64,000 nt of DNA from Tabrizicola flagellatus (GTDB taxonomy: Bacteria > Pseudomonadota > Alphaproteobacteria > Rhodobacterales > Rhodobacteraceae), in the NCBI RefSeq assembly GCF_008271465.1, contig NZ_VMDU01000002.1, positions 186,001 to 250,000 of the forward strand, written 5' to 3'. The notes under the pieces are model-generated. The model did not search any database and was not told the DNA's origin. It worked only from the letters and a program-made list of their open reading frames with translations. Positions 42,432-52,518 of this stretch are shown here, in pieces (positions within the stretch are counted from its first letter, which is position 1; every line of letters begins with the position of its first letter). Made by a program: the position numbers and the translations under genes.

Positions 42432-43409
42432 ATGCAAGACATCCTGGCGCTGGCCAGCGCCAACCTTCTGACACCGATGATCCTGTGCTTTGCGCTGGGT
42501 CTGGTCGCAGCCCTGGCGCGCAGCGAACTGACCATCCCCGAGGCGGTGGCCAAGGGGATGTCGATCTACCTGCTGTTCTCGATCGGCTTCAAGGGCGGGG
42601 TCTCGGTGGCGGATCACGGTCTTGACGCACGGCTGGTTGCGGCGCTGGCGGCGGGGGTGGTGCTGTCCTTCGTCATCCCCTTCGCGGCCTTCGCCCTGCT
42701 GAAGGTGATGACCCGGCTTTCAGCCACCGACGCAGCGGCGGTCGCGGCACATTACGGGTCGATCTCGATCGTGACCTTCGTCACCGGGTCGTCGGTTCTG
42801 CAGGGGGCGGGGCTCGTGGCCGAAGGCTACATGGTCGCTGTCGCCGCCGCGATGGAGGCCCCGGCGATCATCTCGGCGCTCTACCTCGCCAGCCGGTCGG
42901 GGGGGCAGGCCGAGAAGATGGATGCCGACCTCTGGCGCGAGATCCTGCTGAACGGGTCGATCGTCCTTCTGGTCGGGTCCTTCCTGATCGGCCTGGTAAC
43001 CGGCGAGCCCGGCATGGCGCGAATCGAGGCCTTCATCGTCGCGCCCTTCCAGGGGGTGCTGTGCCTGTTCCTGCTGGACATGGGGCTGGTGGCGGGCCGG
43101 GGGATGCGCAATGCGAAGGGCGTGCTGACGGCGGGGGTCCTGGCCTTCGGTCTGCTGATGCCGGTGGTCGGGGCCGGATTCGGGCTGGCGGCGGGGATGC
43201 TGCTGGGCCTGTCCGCGGGGGGCCTCGCACTGATGATGGTGCTGGCGGGCTCGGCGAGTTACATCGCCGTCCCGGCGGCGATGAGGGTGGCGCTGCCGGA
43301 CGCCAACCCGTCGATCTATCTGACGCTGTCCCTGGGGGTGACCTTCCCGTTCAATCTGGTGTTGGGGATCCCGGCCTGGGTGGCCGTGGCGCAGGCAGTG
43401 GGGGGCTGA
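42432..43409 (+). CDS. sbtA: SbtA family sodium-dependent bicarbonate transporter
   Basis: 325 residues, ten hydrophobic helices. KGMSIYLLFSIGFKGGVSVADHG, HYGSISIVTFVTGSSVLQGAG, and MVLAGSASYIAVPAAMRVALPDANPSIYLTLSLGVTFPFN are very characteristic SbtA blocks. In cyanobacteria SbtA concentrates HCO3- for carbon fixation and is throttled by SbtB. The ATG at 42432 follows GAGGGACG. A PII-like gene follows after 4 nt, matching an sbtA-sbtB operon. In a Rhodobacterales organism it may serve the Calvin cycle or carboxylases. Confidence 0.9.
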   Translation: MQDILALASANLLTPMILCFALGLVAALARSELTIPEAVAKGMSIYLLFSIGFKGGVSVADHGLDARLVAALAAGVVLSFVIPFAAFALLKVMTRLSATDAAAVAAHYGSISIVTFVTGSSVLQGAGLVAEGYMVAVAAAMEAPAIISALYLASRSGGQAEKMDADLWREILLNGSIVLLVGSFLIGLVTGEPGMARIEAFIVAPFQGVLCLFLLDMGLVAGRGMRNAKGVLTAGVLAFGLLMPVVGAGFGLAAGMLLGLSAGGLALMMVLAGSASYIAVPAAMRVALPDANPSIYLTLSLGVTFPFNLVLGIPAWVAVAQAVGG

Positions 43410-43413
43410 GACG

Positions 43414-43722
43414 ATGCAGACGCACAAGGCGAAACGGGTCGAGATCATCATCGAGGCGCCGATGGAAAGCCGCCTGACCGCCGCGCTCGAGAAAGCCGGG
43501 GTGACGGGGTTTACCGTGCTGCCGGTCCTTGGCGGGTCGGGCCGGTCGGGGCGGTGGAGCCGGGAGGGGCAGGTGGGGCGGAGCGGGATGGTGGCGGTCG
43601 TCTGCCTGATCCGGCCGGAACGGCTGGATGCGCTCCTCGAGGCGGCGTTCACCGTGGTGGAACGCCACATCGGCGTGATCGGCGTCACCGATGCCGAAGT
43701 CTTGCGGGCGGAGCGGTTCTGA
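43414..43722 (+). CDS. sbtB: PII-like regulator SbtB
   Basis: 102 residues of the PII superfamily. KRVEIIIEAPMESRLTAALEKAGVTGFTVLPVLGGSGRSGRWSREG matches the first beta-alpha-beta unit and a short T-loop. RPERLDALLEAAFTVVERHIGVIGVTDAEVLRAERF forms the second. The C-terminal redox-switch Cys pair of cyanobacterial SbtB is absent. SbtB binds adenyl nucleotides and controls SbtA. The gene is 4 nt downstream of sbtA, consistent with that partnership. Confidence 0.85.
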   Translation: MQTHKAKRVEIIIEAPMESRLTAALEKAGVTGFTVLPVLGGSGRSGRWSREGQVGRSGMVAVVCLIRPERLDALLEAAFTVVERHIGVIGVTDAEVLRAERF

Positions 43723-43737
43723 ACGCGCGTGCGAAAG

Positions 43738-43799
43738 CTCGTCGATGACTTCGTCACTCCTCGCCGGACAGGGCCGACGAGGAGCCGAAGGCGCACGAG
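43738..43799. terminator. Nested GC-rich hairpin between convergent sbtB and aldehyde dehydrogenase
   Basis: CTCGT (43738-43742) pairs with ACGAG (43795-43799), CTTCG (43749-43753) with CGAAG (43786-43790), and CTCCTCG (43757-43763) with CGAGGAG (43778-43784). The three nested pairs and flanking words match the hairpin at 15073-15137. Both lie between convergent genes, so a bidirectional terminator or mRNA-end role is likely. Confidence 0.7.
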
Positions 43800-43805
43800 G
43801 AGGGG

Positions 43806-45236
43806 TCAGCCGTGCTTGACCATCACATGCCGCACGACCGTGTAGTCCTCCAGCGCGTAGGTCGACATGTCCTTGCCGTAGCCGGACTGCTTCAGCCCGC
43901 CATGCGGCATCTCGTTGGTCAGCATGAAATGGGTGTTGATCCAGGTGCAGCCGTAGCGCAGCCGCGCCGCCGTGGCCATCGCGCGGCCCACGTCCTTCGT
44001 CCAGACGCTTGACGCAAGGCCATAGTCGCTGTCGTTGGCCCAGGTCACGGCCTCGTCCACATCGCTGAACGGCGTCACGGAAACGACCGGCCCGAACACC
44101 TCGCGGCGGACGATCTCGTCGTCCTGCTTGGCACCGGCGACCACCGTCGGCTTGTAGTAGAAGCCCTGCTCCATCGCCTCGCCGCCCGTGGTGATCTGGA
44201 CATGGTTCAGCTCGCGCGCACGGTTGACGAAGCTTGCGACGCGATCGCGCTGGCGCTGAGAAATCAGCGGGCCGATCTCGTTCTTCGTGTCGTCCTCGTC
44301 GCCCAGAACGATGGACTCGGCCGCCGTCGTCAGGTCGGCAACGAGGTTGTCGTAGATCTTCTTGCCGGCATAGACCCGGCAGGCCGCGGTGCAGTCCTGT
44401 CCGGCGTTGTAGAAGCTGAAGGCGCGCAGCCCCTCGACCACCTCCGAGATATCGGCGTCGTCGAACACCACCACGGGGGCCTTGCCGCCCAGTTCCAGAT
44501 GGGTGCGCTTCACCGTCTTGGCGGCGGCGTCCAGCATCTTCTTGCCCGTGGCCACGTCGCCCGTCAGCGAGATCATGTCCACCTGCGGGTGGTTGATGAG
44601 GTAGCTGCCCACCGTCTGGCCCCGCCCCGCGATCACGTTGACCACGCCCTCGGGCAGCACGTCGGCCAGGATCTGCGCGAGCTTCAGCGCGGTGAGAGGG
44701 GTCTGCTCGGACGGCTTGAAGACCACGGTATTCCCGCCGCCGATGGCGGGCCCCAGCTTCCAGGCCATCATCATCAATGGATAGTTCCAGGGCGCGATAC
44801 TGGCCACCACCCCCACCGGATCGCGACGGATCATCGAGGTATGGCCCGACAGGTATTCCCCCGCCACCGTCCCCGTCATGCAGCGCACCGCGCCCGCGAA
44901 ATAGCGGAAGCAGTCCACGATGGCCGGGATCTCGTCATTCCGCGCCGCGTTGATCGGCTTGCCGCAGTTCAGCGCCTCGAGCTGGGCGAAGGCATCCGCC
45001 TCGGCCTCGATCCGGTCGGCGATGGTCAGAAGCGCCGCCGACCGTTCGGCGGGCGTCGTCCGCGACCAGCCCTCGAAGGCGGCGCGGGCGGCTGCAACCG
45101 CACGGTCCACCTGCGCGGTCGAGGCCTCGGGCACTTCGAGGATCAGCCCGCCGGTGCGGGGGTTCAGGATCGGCTCGGGGGTTTCCTGGCCTGCCTCGAA
45201 GCTGTTGCCGATGAGGAACTTGGTCTGGATGGTCAT
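43806..45236 (-). CDS. Gamma-aminobutyraldehyde-type aldehyde dehydrogenase
   Basis: 476 residues. NAD-binding and catalytic signatures: [65 protein letters not shown], and [17 protein letters not shown], with the nucleophile Cys in [14 protein letters not shown] lies near the C-terminus. The sequence and the location after a polyamine transporter fit oxidation of 4-aminobutanal (from putrescine) to GABA. The start at 45236 is 10 nt after the permease stop on the same strand. Confidence 0.9.
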   Translation of the reverse strand: MTIQTKFLIGNSFEAGQETPEPILNPRTGGLILEVPEASTAQVDRAVAAARAAFEGWSRTTPAERSAALLTIADRIEAEADAFAQLEALNCGKPINAARNDEIPAIVDCFRYFAGAVRCMTGTVAGEYLSGHTSMIRRDPVGVVASIAPWNYPLMMMAWKLGPAIGGGNTVVFKPSEQTPLTALKLAQILADVLPEGVVNVIAGRGQTVGSYLINHPQVDMISLTGDVATGKKMLDAAAKTVKRTHLELGGKAPVVVFDDADISEVVEGLRAFSFYNAGQDCTAACRVYAGKKIYDNLVADLTTAAESIVLGDEDDTKNEIGPLISQRQRDRVASFVNRARELNHVQITTGGEAMEQGFYYKPTVVAGAKQDDEIVRREVFGPVVSVTPFSDVDEAVTWANDSDYGLASSVWTKDVGRAMATAARLRYGCTWINTHFMLTNEMPHGGLKQSGYGKDMSTYALEDYTVVRHVMVKHG

Positions 45237-45246
45237 GGGTATCTCC

Positions 45247-46056
45247 CTATTTGCCCATGCCGGCGGTCTCGGAGCCGCCGCGGGTGAGGTAGTAGGCGAT
45301 GAGGATCGGCACGAAGGTGGCGGCAAAGACCACGATGGCGACGACATTGGTGACGGGGCGCTGGCGCGGGCGCACCAGCTCGTTCAGCATCCAGATCGGC
45401 AGGGTGGATTGCTGGCCCGCGGTGAAGGTGGTGACGATGACCTCGTCGAACGACAGCGCGAAGGCCAGCATCCCCCCGGCCAGCAACGCCGAGCCGAGGT
45501 TCGGGAGCAGCACATAGCGGAAGGTCTGGAAGGCATTGGCGCCAAGGTCGGCGCTGGCCTCCATGATCCCCCCCGACAGGCGGCGCATCCGGGCCACCGC
45601 GTTGTTGTAGACGATCACGATGCAGAAGGTCGCGTGACCCAGCACGATGGTCCAGGTGGAAAACGGGATGTCCATGATCCCGAAGGCCGACCGCAGGCTC
45701 ATCCCCGTGATGACGCCCGGCAGGGCGATGGGCAGGATGATGAGCAGGGAGAGCTGGTCGCGCCCGAAGAACCGCGCCCGGCTCATCGCGGCGGCGGCCA
45801 GCGTGCCCAGGATCATCGCCAGGACGGTGGCGATGGCCGCGACCTTCAGCGACAGGTAGAGCGGCGGCCAGATGTCGGGCCGGTCGAACCAGGCGACCGA
45901 GAACCATTTCAGCGTCAGCCCCGGCGGCGGGAACTGGTAGGTTCGTTCCTCGGTGGTGAAGGCGTAGAGGAAGATGAACAGGATCGGCAGGTGCAGGAAC
46001 AGAAGGCCGCCGATCGCGGTGATCTTCAGCAGCAGGGACGGGCGATCAGAGTGCAT
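45247..46056 (-). CDS. Polyamine ABC transporter permease (PotC/YdcV-like)
   Basis: 269 residues, six transmembrane helices. [45 protein letters not shown] is the usual start, and the EAA loop is [46 protein letters not shown]. It forms the inner-membrane channel with the preceding permease. Its start overlaps that gene by 11 nt, and the aldehyde dehydrogenase follows directly. Confidence 0.92.
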   Translation of the reverse strand: MHSDRPSLLLKITAIGGLLFLHLPILFIFLYAFTTEERTYQFPPPGLTLKWFSVAWFDRPDIWPPLYLSLKVAAIATVLAMILGTLAAAAMSRARFFGRDQLSLLIILPIALPGVITGMSLRSAFGIMDIPFSTWTIVLGHATFCIVIVYNNAVARMRRLSGGIMEASADLGANAFQTFRYVLLPNLGSALLAGGMLAFALSFDEVIVTTFTAGQQSTLPIWMLNELVRPRQRPVTNVVAIVVFAATFVPILIAYYLTRGGSETAGMGK

Positions 46057-46984
46057 CGAAGGCCCCCGCCCGCTTGGCCAGCGTCAGGTAGATCAGCATG
46101 ATGACGATGGGCACGACGGCAAAGGCCGCGGCCAGCGGGATGTTCCCTGCCGTGCCCTGCAACTGGTAGACAGCAAGCCCGATGAAACGCGAGGAATTCC
46201 CCACGATCTGCGGGATGATGTAATCGCCCAGCGTCAGCGAGAAGGTGAAGATCGACCCCGCGATCACCCCCGGCATGGCCAGCGGCAGGATCACAGTGCG
46301 GAAGGTCTGCCCCCGTGTGGCGCCCAGGTCGGCCGAGGCCTCCAGCATCGAGGTCGGCACCCGCTCCAGCGCGGCCTGCATCGGCAGGATCATGTAGGGC
46401 AGCCAGATGTAGACGAAGACCAGGAAGGTGCCGAAGGGCGAGGTGGACAGCGACGAGCCCTCGAGGCCGGGGATCGTCAGCAGCCCGTCGATCAGGAAAC
46501 CGGTGCCCGTGCCCTCGGCCGCCCAGGTCAGCACGCCTTCCTTGGCGAGGATCAGCTTCCAGGCATAGACCTTGACCAGATAGCTCGACCACAGGGGCAG
46601 CATCACGCCCAGATAGAAGGCGGCCTTCCAGCCGCCCTTGGCGTAGCGCGCGGCGAAATAGGCGATGGGAAAGGCCAGGACCGCGCAGGCCAGCGTGACC
46701 GCCGCCGCCATCAGCACCGTGCGCAGGATGATGTCCAGGTTCTGCGCCCGGAACAGCTCGGCATAGGTCTTGAGCGTGAATTCCTCCTTCACCACGCCCG
46801 AGAACTCGTCGATCGAATAGAAGGACTGGAGAAGGAGCGCGAAGAGCGATCCCAGATAGACCACGCCCAGCCACAGCAGCGGCGGCAGGATCAGAAGCGC
46901 GAGCAACAGTCCCGGCCGCCGCCAGAAGGTGCCGGTCAGCCGGTCGGCCAGGCTGCGCGCGGGCAATACGGCGCTGTGGCTCAT
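46046..46984 (-). CDS. Polyamine ABC transporter permease (PotB/YdcU-like)
   Basis: 312 residues with six helices after a short cytoplasmic N-terminus. [24 protein letters not shown] and the EAA loop [48 protein letters not shown] are typical of spermidine/putrescine permease B. I start at 46984; between it and potA lies a 91-bp gap containing a repeat fragment. Confidence 0.92.
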   Translation of the reverse strand: MSHSAVLPARSLADRLTGTFWRRPGLLLALLILPPLLWLGVVYLGSLFALLLQSFYSIDEFSGVVKEEFTLKTYAELFRAQNLDIILRTVLMAAAVTLACAVLAFPIAYFAARYAKGGWKAAFYLGVMLPLWSSYLVKVYAWKLILAKEGVLTWAAEGTGTGFLIDGLLTIPGLEGSSLSTSPFGTFLVFVYIWLPYMILPMQAALERVPTSMLEASADLGATRGQTFRTVILPLAMPGVIAGSIFTFSLTLGDYIIPQIVGNSSRFIGLAVYQLQGTAGNIPLAAAFAVVPIVIMLIYLTLAKRAGAFDAL

Positions 46985-47075
46985 GCGCTTGCCCTTTCCC
47001 AAATACTCCGGGGGTGAGCGACGCACGGCGCGAGGGGGCAGCGCCCCCTGCCGGCGCGGGTCCGGTCGCAAGCCA
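46985..47075. repeat. Partial composite repeat in the potA-potB gap
   Basis: TTGCCCTTTCCCAAATACTC followed by CGGGGGTG (about 46990-47014), the conserved edge of the composite repeat, and then a hairpin GGGGGCAGCGCCCCC. It lies between two genes of one operon, as do the other copies. Confidence 0.6.
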
Positions 47076-48062
47076 TTACGCCGCCCCCATCAGGTGCAGC
47101 GCCTGCGGATCGAAGGCGATGGCGGTGGTCGCGCCCTCGGCCGGAACCGGCTGCCCGGCGGGGACAAGGGCCGCGATCTCGGTCTCGCCCGCACGGATCA
47201 CCACCCGCGTGCCCGACCCCAGGTAGCGCAGCGCGGTGACCGTGCCGGTGACCGGCCCGCTGGTGGCCAGCCGCGTCGCCTCGGGCCTGAGGCTCGCCCA
47301 TTGCGCGGGGCCGCCCAGGGCGCGGGTCAGCTCGGGCGGCAGCACGTTCGAGGAACCGACGAAATCGGCAACGAAGCGCGTGGCGGGGCGGTCGTAGATA
47401 TCCTGTGGGGTGCCGATCTGGGCGATCTTCCCCTCGTTGAACACGGCCAGGTGGTCGGCCATCGACAGGGCCTCGTGCTGGTCATGGGTGACGAAGACGA
47501 AGGTCAGCCCCAGCTTGTGCTGCAAGGCCTTCAGCTCGTCCTGCATCGCCTCGCGCAGCTTCAGGTCCAGGGCACCCAACGGCTCATCCAGCAAAAGCAC
47601 GCGCGGCTCGTTGACCAGCGCGCGCGCCAGCGCCACCCGCTGGCGCTGCCCGCCCGACAGCTGCGCGGGCTTGCGGTCGCCGTAGCCGTCAAGCTTCACC
47701 AGCGCCAGCATCTCCTCGGCCTTCGCATGGCGCTGGGCGCGGCCCATGCCCTTGACCATCAGTCCGTAGGCCACGTTGTCGCGCACGTTCATGTGCGGGA
47801 ACAGCGCATAGTCCTGGAACACGGTGTTGACGTTGCGCAGATGCGGCGGGACGGAGGAAACATCCTCGCCGAAGATGCGGATCGCTCCGCCCGTCGGTTT
47901 CTCGAACCCCGAGATCAGCCGCAGGCAGGTGGTCTTGCCCGAGCCCGAAGGCCCGAGCATGGCGAAGAATGACCCCTCGGCGATGGTCAGGTCCACGCCA
48001 TCCACGGCCTTCACCGTGCCGAAATGGCGGGACACGTTCTGGAATTCGACGGCAGCAGTCAT
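47076..48062 (-). CDS. Polyamine ABC transporter ATP-binding protein (PotA-like)
   Basis: 328 residues. Walker [22 protein letters not shown]-loop [23 protein letters not shown], signature [18 protein letters not shown] and Walker [21 protein letters not shown]-terminal TOBE domain follows ([21 protein letters not shown]...). It powers the neighbouring PotB/PotC channel. ATG at 48062 is used. Strong hairpins lie in the gap after potD, 5' of this gene. Confidence 0.93.
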   Translation of the reverse strand: MTAAVEFQNVSRHFGTVKAVDGVDLTIAEGSFFAMLGPSGSGKTTCLRLISGFEKPTGGAIRIFGEDVSSVPPHLRNVNTVFQDYALFPHMNVRDNVAYGLMVKGMGRAQRHAKAEEMLALVKLDGYGDRKPAQLSGGQRQRVALARALVNEPRVLLLDEPLGALDLKLREAMQDELKALQHKLGLTFVFVTHDQHEALSMADHLAVFNEGKIAQIGTPQDIYDRPATRFVADFVGSSNVLPPELTRALGGPAQWASLRPEATRLATSGPVTGTVTALRYLGSGTRVVIRAGETEIAALVPAGQPVPAEGATTAIAFDPQALHLMGAA

Positions 48063-48075
48063 GAGAGATCCGTAG

Positions 48076-48137
48076 GGTGCGCTAAAGCGCACCATGTGCA
48101 GGGAAACCGTGGCGATGGGTGGGCCATGGGCCCACCC
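48076..48137 (-). promoter_or_regulatory. Two hairpins between potD and potA
   Basis: GGGTGGGCC (48117-48125) pairs with GGCCCACCC (48129-48137) over a 3-nt loop, directly after potD. GGTGCGC (48076-48082) pairs with GCGCACC (48087-48093) near potA. Such hairpins after a binding-protein gene commonly protect its message or lower read-through so that the binding protein is made in excess. No T-run follows, so full termination is unlikely. Confidence 0.65.
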
Positions 48138-48147
48138 GAGCTCTGGA

Positions 48148-49308
48148 TCAGCGACCGCCGATCACGCCGATGTAGTCCGACACCCAGCGATAGTAGGGAA
48201 CGCAGGCCCCGTCGCCCTGGGCGCAGTTCGAGACCGGCGTGGTCCAGAAGCGGATCTTCTCGAAATCCTCCATGCCGTTCGCCTTGCAGCTTTCGGCGGT
48301 GGACATGCCGCGCCCGTCGGTGCAGGCGGCCGGCACGCTGGGGTTGGCGCCGAACCAGACCGCGAGATCCGATTGCAGGTTCGAGGACAGCGTGTGCTCC
48401 ATCCACAGATAGGCGCAGTTCGGGTTCGCGGCGTTCACATGCATCATCGTGGTATCGGCCCAGCCCGTCGCGCCCTCCTGCGGGATCGTCGAGGCGATCG
48501 GCTGGCCTTCCGATTTCAGCAGGTTCACCTGGAACGGCCAGGAGCCCGAGGCGACCACGCCCTCGTTCTTGAAGTCGTCCATCTGGATGAAGGCGTCGTG
48601 CCAGTAGCGGCTGACCAGCTCGCGCTGCTGGCGCAGAAGGTCGAGCGCGGCCTTGTACTGCTCCTCGTTCAGCTCGTAGGGCGAGGTGATGCCAAGCTCG
48701 GGCTTGTGGAACATCAGGTATTGCGCGGCGTCGGCCACATGGATCGGCCCATCATAGGCCTGGACCCGGCCCTTGTTCGACTTGCCGTCGGGCAGGGTCA
48801 TTTCCTCGAAGACCACGTTCCACGAGGTCGGCGGCTCCTTGAAGACCTCGGTGTTGTACATCAGCACGTTCGGTCCCCACATGTAGGGCACGCCGTAATG
48901 CACGCCATCGACGGTGTGCCAGGGTGCGTTCTTCAGACGGTCGTCCACCGTGTTCCAGGACGGGATCAGGTCCACGTTGATCGGCTGCACCCGGTCGCCG
49001 GCCACCAGCCGCAGCGACGCATCGCCCGAGGCGGTCACCAGGTCGAACCCGCCCTCGTTCATCAGCGCCACCATCTCGTCCGAGGTGTTCGCCGTCTTGA
49101 CGTTGACCTTGCAGCCCGAGCTTTCCTCGAACTTCGTCACCCAGTCGAAGGCCTTGTCGGTCTCGCCCCGCTCGATGTAGCCGGGCCAGGCGACGATGTT
49201 CACCTGGCCTTCGGGCGCGCCGATCGCGGTCACCTGGGCCACGGCCGGGGTTAGCCCGGTCAAGAGGGCAAGGGTCGTGGTTCCCATCAGTCTGAGGCTG
49301 GATTTCAT
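48148..49308 (-). CDS. Polyamine-binding periplasmic protein (PotD/YdcS-like)
   Basis: 386 residues with a signal peptide cleaved near TPAVAQ (residue ~24). The mature protein is a type 2 binding protein: [82 protein letters not shown], and [29 protein letters not shown]. It is first in the operon, upstream of the ATPase, two permeases and the aldehyde dehydrogenase. Putrescine or spermidine is the probable ligand. Confidence 0.9.
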   Translation of the reverse strand: MKSSLRLMGTTTLALLTGLTPAVAQVTAIGAPEGQVNIVAWPGYIERGETDKAFDWVTKFEESSGCKVNVKTANTSDEMVALMNEGGFDLVTASGDASLRLVAGDRVQPINVDLIPSWNTVDDRLKNAPWHTVDGVHYGVPYMWGPNVLMYNTEVFKEPPTSWNVVFEEMTLPDGKSNKGRVQAYDGPIHVADAAQYLMFHKPELGITSPYELNEEQYKAALDLLRQQRELVSRYWHDAFIQMDDFKNEGVVASGSWPFQVNLLKSEGQPIASTIPQEGATGWADTTMMHVNAANPNCAYLWMEHTLSSNLQSDLAVWFGANPSVPAACTDGRGMSTAESCKANGMEDFEKIRFWTTPVSNCAQGDGACVPYYRWVSDYIGVIGGR

Positions 49309-49528
49309 GGCTGACTCCCGTTGGTGTGTCTCTTGCATGCGCAAAGGGTCCGTTCATTCGGACTTTCAAAAGAAGCCTAGGTTGCCACGAAAGTTTCACA
49401 ATGACAAAAAACTGAAGCCAGATATCGGGTTTACCGATGTGTTCCGGGCCGATCGATGCAAGCCTCTTGCGCTCCTGCGAATTGTTCGGCCCTGATGGCA
49501 CCTGGGTGGGAAGTTGAGTCGAGAGTTG

Positions 49529-50716
49529 ATGCCGCGTTTGTTGATGATTGCGCCCGCACCGGTGATCGAGTCGGACGGGCGCCTGCGTCTCGACGTCAAG
49601 TTCGTCGAGGGGATGCGTGTCCAGCAGGGCCTCTGGCCCAGTCGGATCACCGCGGCCCTGCGACGCGGGGTCTCCTCGATTCCGTTCGGCCGGGATTATG
49701 GCCTTGACGAGCTTCCCTTCGAGCTTGTGCTTCTGGACCCTGACGAGGCCTTGACGCAGCGGCACCTGTCCGGGTTCGACCTGATCTATGCGGGAGGGGA
49801 TGACTTCCACTGTCTGGGTCTGCCCGACCTTCTTCATCCCGGGCAGAAGCTGGTCTATGTGATCGAATACACGCACGAGACGCGGTTGCAGATCATGGAT
49901 CTGGACCGCAGCCGCAGCCTTTTGGGCCGGCTGCGCGGGCGGTTCTGGCTGCGTCAGCAGGAAAAGCGGCGCGAGCGTGCCTTCCGCAGGGCGACGGCGC
50001 TCCAGGCGAACGGCTATCCGGCATACGACCAGTATGCGCCGCTGTGCTCCGACACTCTTCTGTATCTGGATGGCCGCATGACGCCAGACCTCTTCGCGAC
50101 CGAGGCCGAGATGGCCGCGCGCGAGGTCTGGCGGGCGGCGGGTGGCCCGATGCGGCTGATCTTCTCGGGCCGGCTGGAGCCTATGAAGGGGGCGCAGGAC
50201 CTGATTCCGGTGGCGCAGGTCCTGGAACGGCGCGGGACGGACTTCACGCTGGACATCTTCGGCACCGGCTCGTTGCAGGGCGAGATCGCTGCCGGCATGC
50301 GGCGCCTGGCCGATCCCGGTCGGGTCCGCCTGCACGGCGCGGTGGATTTCGAGACCGAACTGGTGCCCTTCACCCGGACGCAGGCCGACGTGTTCCTCGG
50401 TTGTCACCGGCAGTCCGATCCCTCCTGCACCTATATCGAGGCGATGGGCTGCGGTGTCGCGGTGGCCAGTTACGACAACCGGATGTGGCAAAGGCTGAAC
50501 GGCGAGGCGCAGGCGGGCTGGGGTTCGCCCCTGGGCGAGCCGGAGATGCTGGCCGAACGCCTGGTCGCTCTTGCACGCGATCCGGATGCGATCACTCGCG
50601 CCAGCCGCAATGCCTGGGCCTTCTCGCAGGCGCATGCCTTCCTGCCCGAGTTCCGACGCCGGATGGAACATCTGGCCCGCATTGCGGGGACCAACCTGCT
50701 GCCCGCCGCAGCCTGA
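49529..50716 (+). CDS. Glycosyltransferase family 4-like protein
   Basis: 395 residues with a GT-B fold. The second half contains MRLIFSGRLEPMKGAQDLIPVAQVLERRG (nucleotide-sugar domain start), LDIFGTGSLQGEIAAGMRRL, RVRLHGAVDFETELVPF, and DPSCTYIEAMGCGVAVASYDN, the E-x7-E-type region. ATG at 49529 is chosen; a TTG at 49514 would add five residues. It is a single gene with no other polysaccharide genes nearby and the acceptor is unknown. It is convergent with the LysR gene downstream. Confidence 0.85.
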   Translation: MPRLLMIAPAPVIESDGRLRLDVKFVEGMRVQQGLWPSRITAALRRGVSSIPFGRDYGLDELPFELVLLDPDEALTQRHLSGFDLIYAGGDDFHCLGLPDLLHPGQKLVYVIEYTHETRLQIMDLDRSRSLLGRLRGRFWLRQQEKRRERAFRRATALQANGYPAYDQYAPLCSDTLLYLDGRMTPDLFATEAEMAAREVWRAAGGPMRLIFSGRLEPMKGAQDLIPVAQVLERRGTDFTLDIFGTGSLQGEIAAGMRRLADPGRVRLHGAVDFETELVPFTRTQADVFLGCHRQSDPSCTYIEAMGCGVAVASYDNRMWQRLNGEAQAGWGSPLGEPEMLAERLVALARDPDAITRASRNAWAFSQAHAFLPEFRRRMEHLARIAGTNLLPAAA

Positions 50717-50738
50717 CCGTCAGCGTCAGGGCGAAGGA

Positions 50739-51647
50739 TCAGCCCGGGCGCACCACGGCCGTGCTTTGCGCCGACCGGATGAAGTTCGAGGCCGGCCCGG
50801 TCAGCGGCGCGCCCTTGCGCCAGGCCAGGCCCACTTGCACCGTCGGCAGGTCGCCCGAGACATCGCGGATCTCGATGCGGTCGCCTTCCAGCGACCAGGG
50901 CCGGTAGACCAGGCTGGGCAGGATCGCGAGGCCCGCGCCGGTTGCCACCAGGCTGCGCACCGCCTCGACGCTGCGGGTGCGGAAGGCGATCTGCGGCTTG
51001 ACCGGCAGGGCGGCGGTCAGGCGGCGGGTGGATTCCTCGATCTCGTCCACCATCAGCTGGATCATCGGCGATCCGGCAAGCTCTTCCAGCGCAATGCTTT
51101 CCTGCTGCGCCAGCGGATGGCCCAGCGGCAGCCACAGCCGGTAGGGCGAGACGAGCAGCGTCTCGACGTTCAGCGCCATCCGGTCGTGGACGGAACTGGT
51201 CAGAAGGACCGCCACATCCAGCTCGCCGCCGATCAGCAGGTGTTGCAGGTATTCGCCCGAATCCTCGATCACGTTCAGATCGACCTGCGGAAAGGCGCGG
51301 CGATAGCGTTGCAGGATGTCCGACAGGACATAGCCCGCGACAAGGCTTGTCACCCCCAGCGACAGCCGGCCCTTCGCGGCCTCGGCCTCCTTCTGGAAGG
51401 CGGTCCGGGCGGTGGCCACGTCGGCCAGGATCTGCCGCGCATGGCGCAGGAAGGCCGAGCCCTTGTGCGTCAGCAGGATCCCCCGCGCCTGCCGGTCGAA
51501 GAGCACGACGCCCAGGTCGTCCTCCAGCCCGCGGATCGCCTCGGTCACCGAGGACTGGCTGATCGACAATGCGCGCGCGGCCCCCGTGACCGATCCTGCC
51601 TCGGCGGCGGCAATGAAGAACTGAAGCTGGCGCAGGGTGAATGCCAT
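50739..51647 (-). CDS. LysR family transcriptional regulator
   Basis: 302 residues. The helix-turn-helix LRQLQFFIAAAEAGSVTGAARALSISQSSVTEAIRGLEDDLGVVLFDRQARG (residues 5-56) and a C-terminal substrate-binding domain are typical. ATG at 51647 follows the usual family start (MAFTLRQL). It is transcribed away from the small DMT permease, with about 110 bp between them, so that permease may be its target. The ligand is not predictable. Confidence 0.9.
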   Translation of the reverse strand: MAFTLRQLQFFIAAAEAGSVTGAARALSISQSSVTEAIRGLEDDLGVVLFDRQARGILLTHKGSAFLRHARQILADVATARTAFQKEAEAAKGRLSLGVTSLVAGYVLSDILQRYRRAFPQVDLNVIEDSGEYLQHLLIGGELDVAVLLTSSVHDRMALNVETLLVSPYRLWLPLGHPLAQQESIALEELAGSPMIQLMVDEIEESTRRLTAALPVKPQIAFRTRSVEAVRSLVATGAGLAILPSLVYRPWSLEGDRIEIRDVSGDLPTVQVGLAWRKGAPLTGPASNFIRSAQSTAVVRPG

Positions 51648-51757
51648 CGGAATCGGCGATAGGATACCGTGCGTATCTGACCTAGAGATAGACCGTTGTG
51701 CAAGGGTTGAAGCCGCGTCTTGCAGGTGGTCTGATGCCGGAAAACGAGGGGGCAGCA

Positions 51758-52192
51758 ATGTGGTGGATCCTTGCGGCGGTGGTTCTGGGCGGGACGGCGA
51801 TTGCGATGCAGGCCCCGATCAACGCCGCGCTGGCGCGGGAACTGGGCGGGCCGGTCCCGGCAGCGGCGGTGTCCTTCGCCGTCGGCTTTGTCGTCCTGCT
51901 GGTCATCGCCCTGGCGCAGGGCAAGGGTGCGGTGTTCCTTGATCTGCCGAAGGTTCCCGCCTGGACGCTGCTCGGCGGCTGCCTCGGCGCCTGGTATGTT
52001 CTGACAGCGGTCTGGGGCGTGTCGCATCTGGGGGTGCTGACGCTGGTCTCGGCGCTGATCCTCGGCCAGATGACCGCGGCCATGGTGATCGACGCAACCG
52101 GAGCGCTGGGCGTCGCCGTGCGCGAGGTAACTCCCACGCGCATCGCCGCGGCGGGCCTGGTGCTGGCGGGCGTGATCCTGTCGCGCGCCTAG
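51758..52192 (+). CDS. Small DMT-superfamily permease (DUF606/YdcZ type)
   Basis: 144 residues, five hydrophobic helices: WWILAAVVLGGTAIAMQAPINAALARELGG, VSFAVGFVVLLVIALAQG, AWYVLTAVWGVSHLGVLTLVSALILGQMTAAMVIDATGA, and a last helix AAAGLVLAGVILSRA. It matches the half-size DUF606 family. ATG at 51758 follows GAGGGGG and keeps the first helix intact. It is divergent from a LysR gene. The substrate is unknown. Its stop overlaps the convergent hypothetical gene by 4 nt. Confidence 0.85.
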   Translation: MWWILAAVVLGGTAIAMQAPINAALARELGGPVPAAAVSFAVGFVVLLVIALAQGKGAVFLDLPKVPAWTLLGGCLGAWYVLTAVWGVSHLGVLTLVSALILGQMTAAMVIDATGALGVAVREVTPTRIAAAGLVLAGVILSRA

Positions 52193-52518
52193 GGTGGCGC
52201 GGGCGGCCTTTTGCCCTGCTCCAGCACCGTCCAGCCGGGGGGCGGCGCGGGCGGCGGCGGGCCGTCCTGCCAGAAGCTGAGCCGCAGGTGGTCCGCCTCG
52301 CCCGAGGCGTCCGCGACCAGTGCCCAGTGCATCCCGAATCCGTCGATCAGCAGGCCCTCGGCATAGAAGGCGATCTCTTCGGCCTCCAGCGCTTCGGACG
52401 GGCTGTCCGGCCAGCCGTCGGCCCCGCCCCAGAACACCAGCCCTTCGAGGTGCCGGCGCTTGCGGGCAATGGCGGCCAGCGGCGCAAGGAAGGTCTCGAC
52501 ATCGGTAGCGCCGGTCAT
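52189..52518 (-). CDS. Hypothetical protein
   Basis: 109 residues, not recognised. VETFLAPLAAIARKRRHLEGLVFWGGADGWPDSPSEALEAEEIAFYAEGLLIDGFGMHWALV suggests a small alpha/beta protein. The Pro-rich end is GPPPPAPPPGW. It overlaps the GAF-domain gene by 4 nt (ATGA), so it is probably expressed with it. No signal peptide or membrane helix. Confidence 0.6.
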   Translation of the reverse strand: MTGATDVETFLAPLAAIARKRRHLEGLVFWGGADGWPDSPSEALEAEEIAFYAEGLLIDGFGMHWALVADASGEADHLRLSFWQDGPPPPAPPPGWTVLEQGKRPPAPP

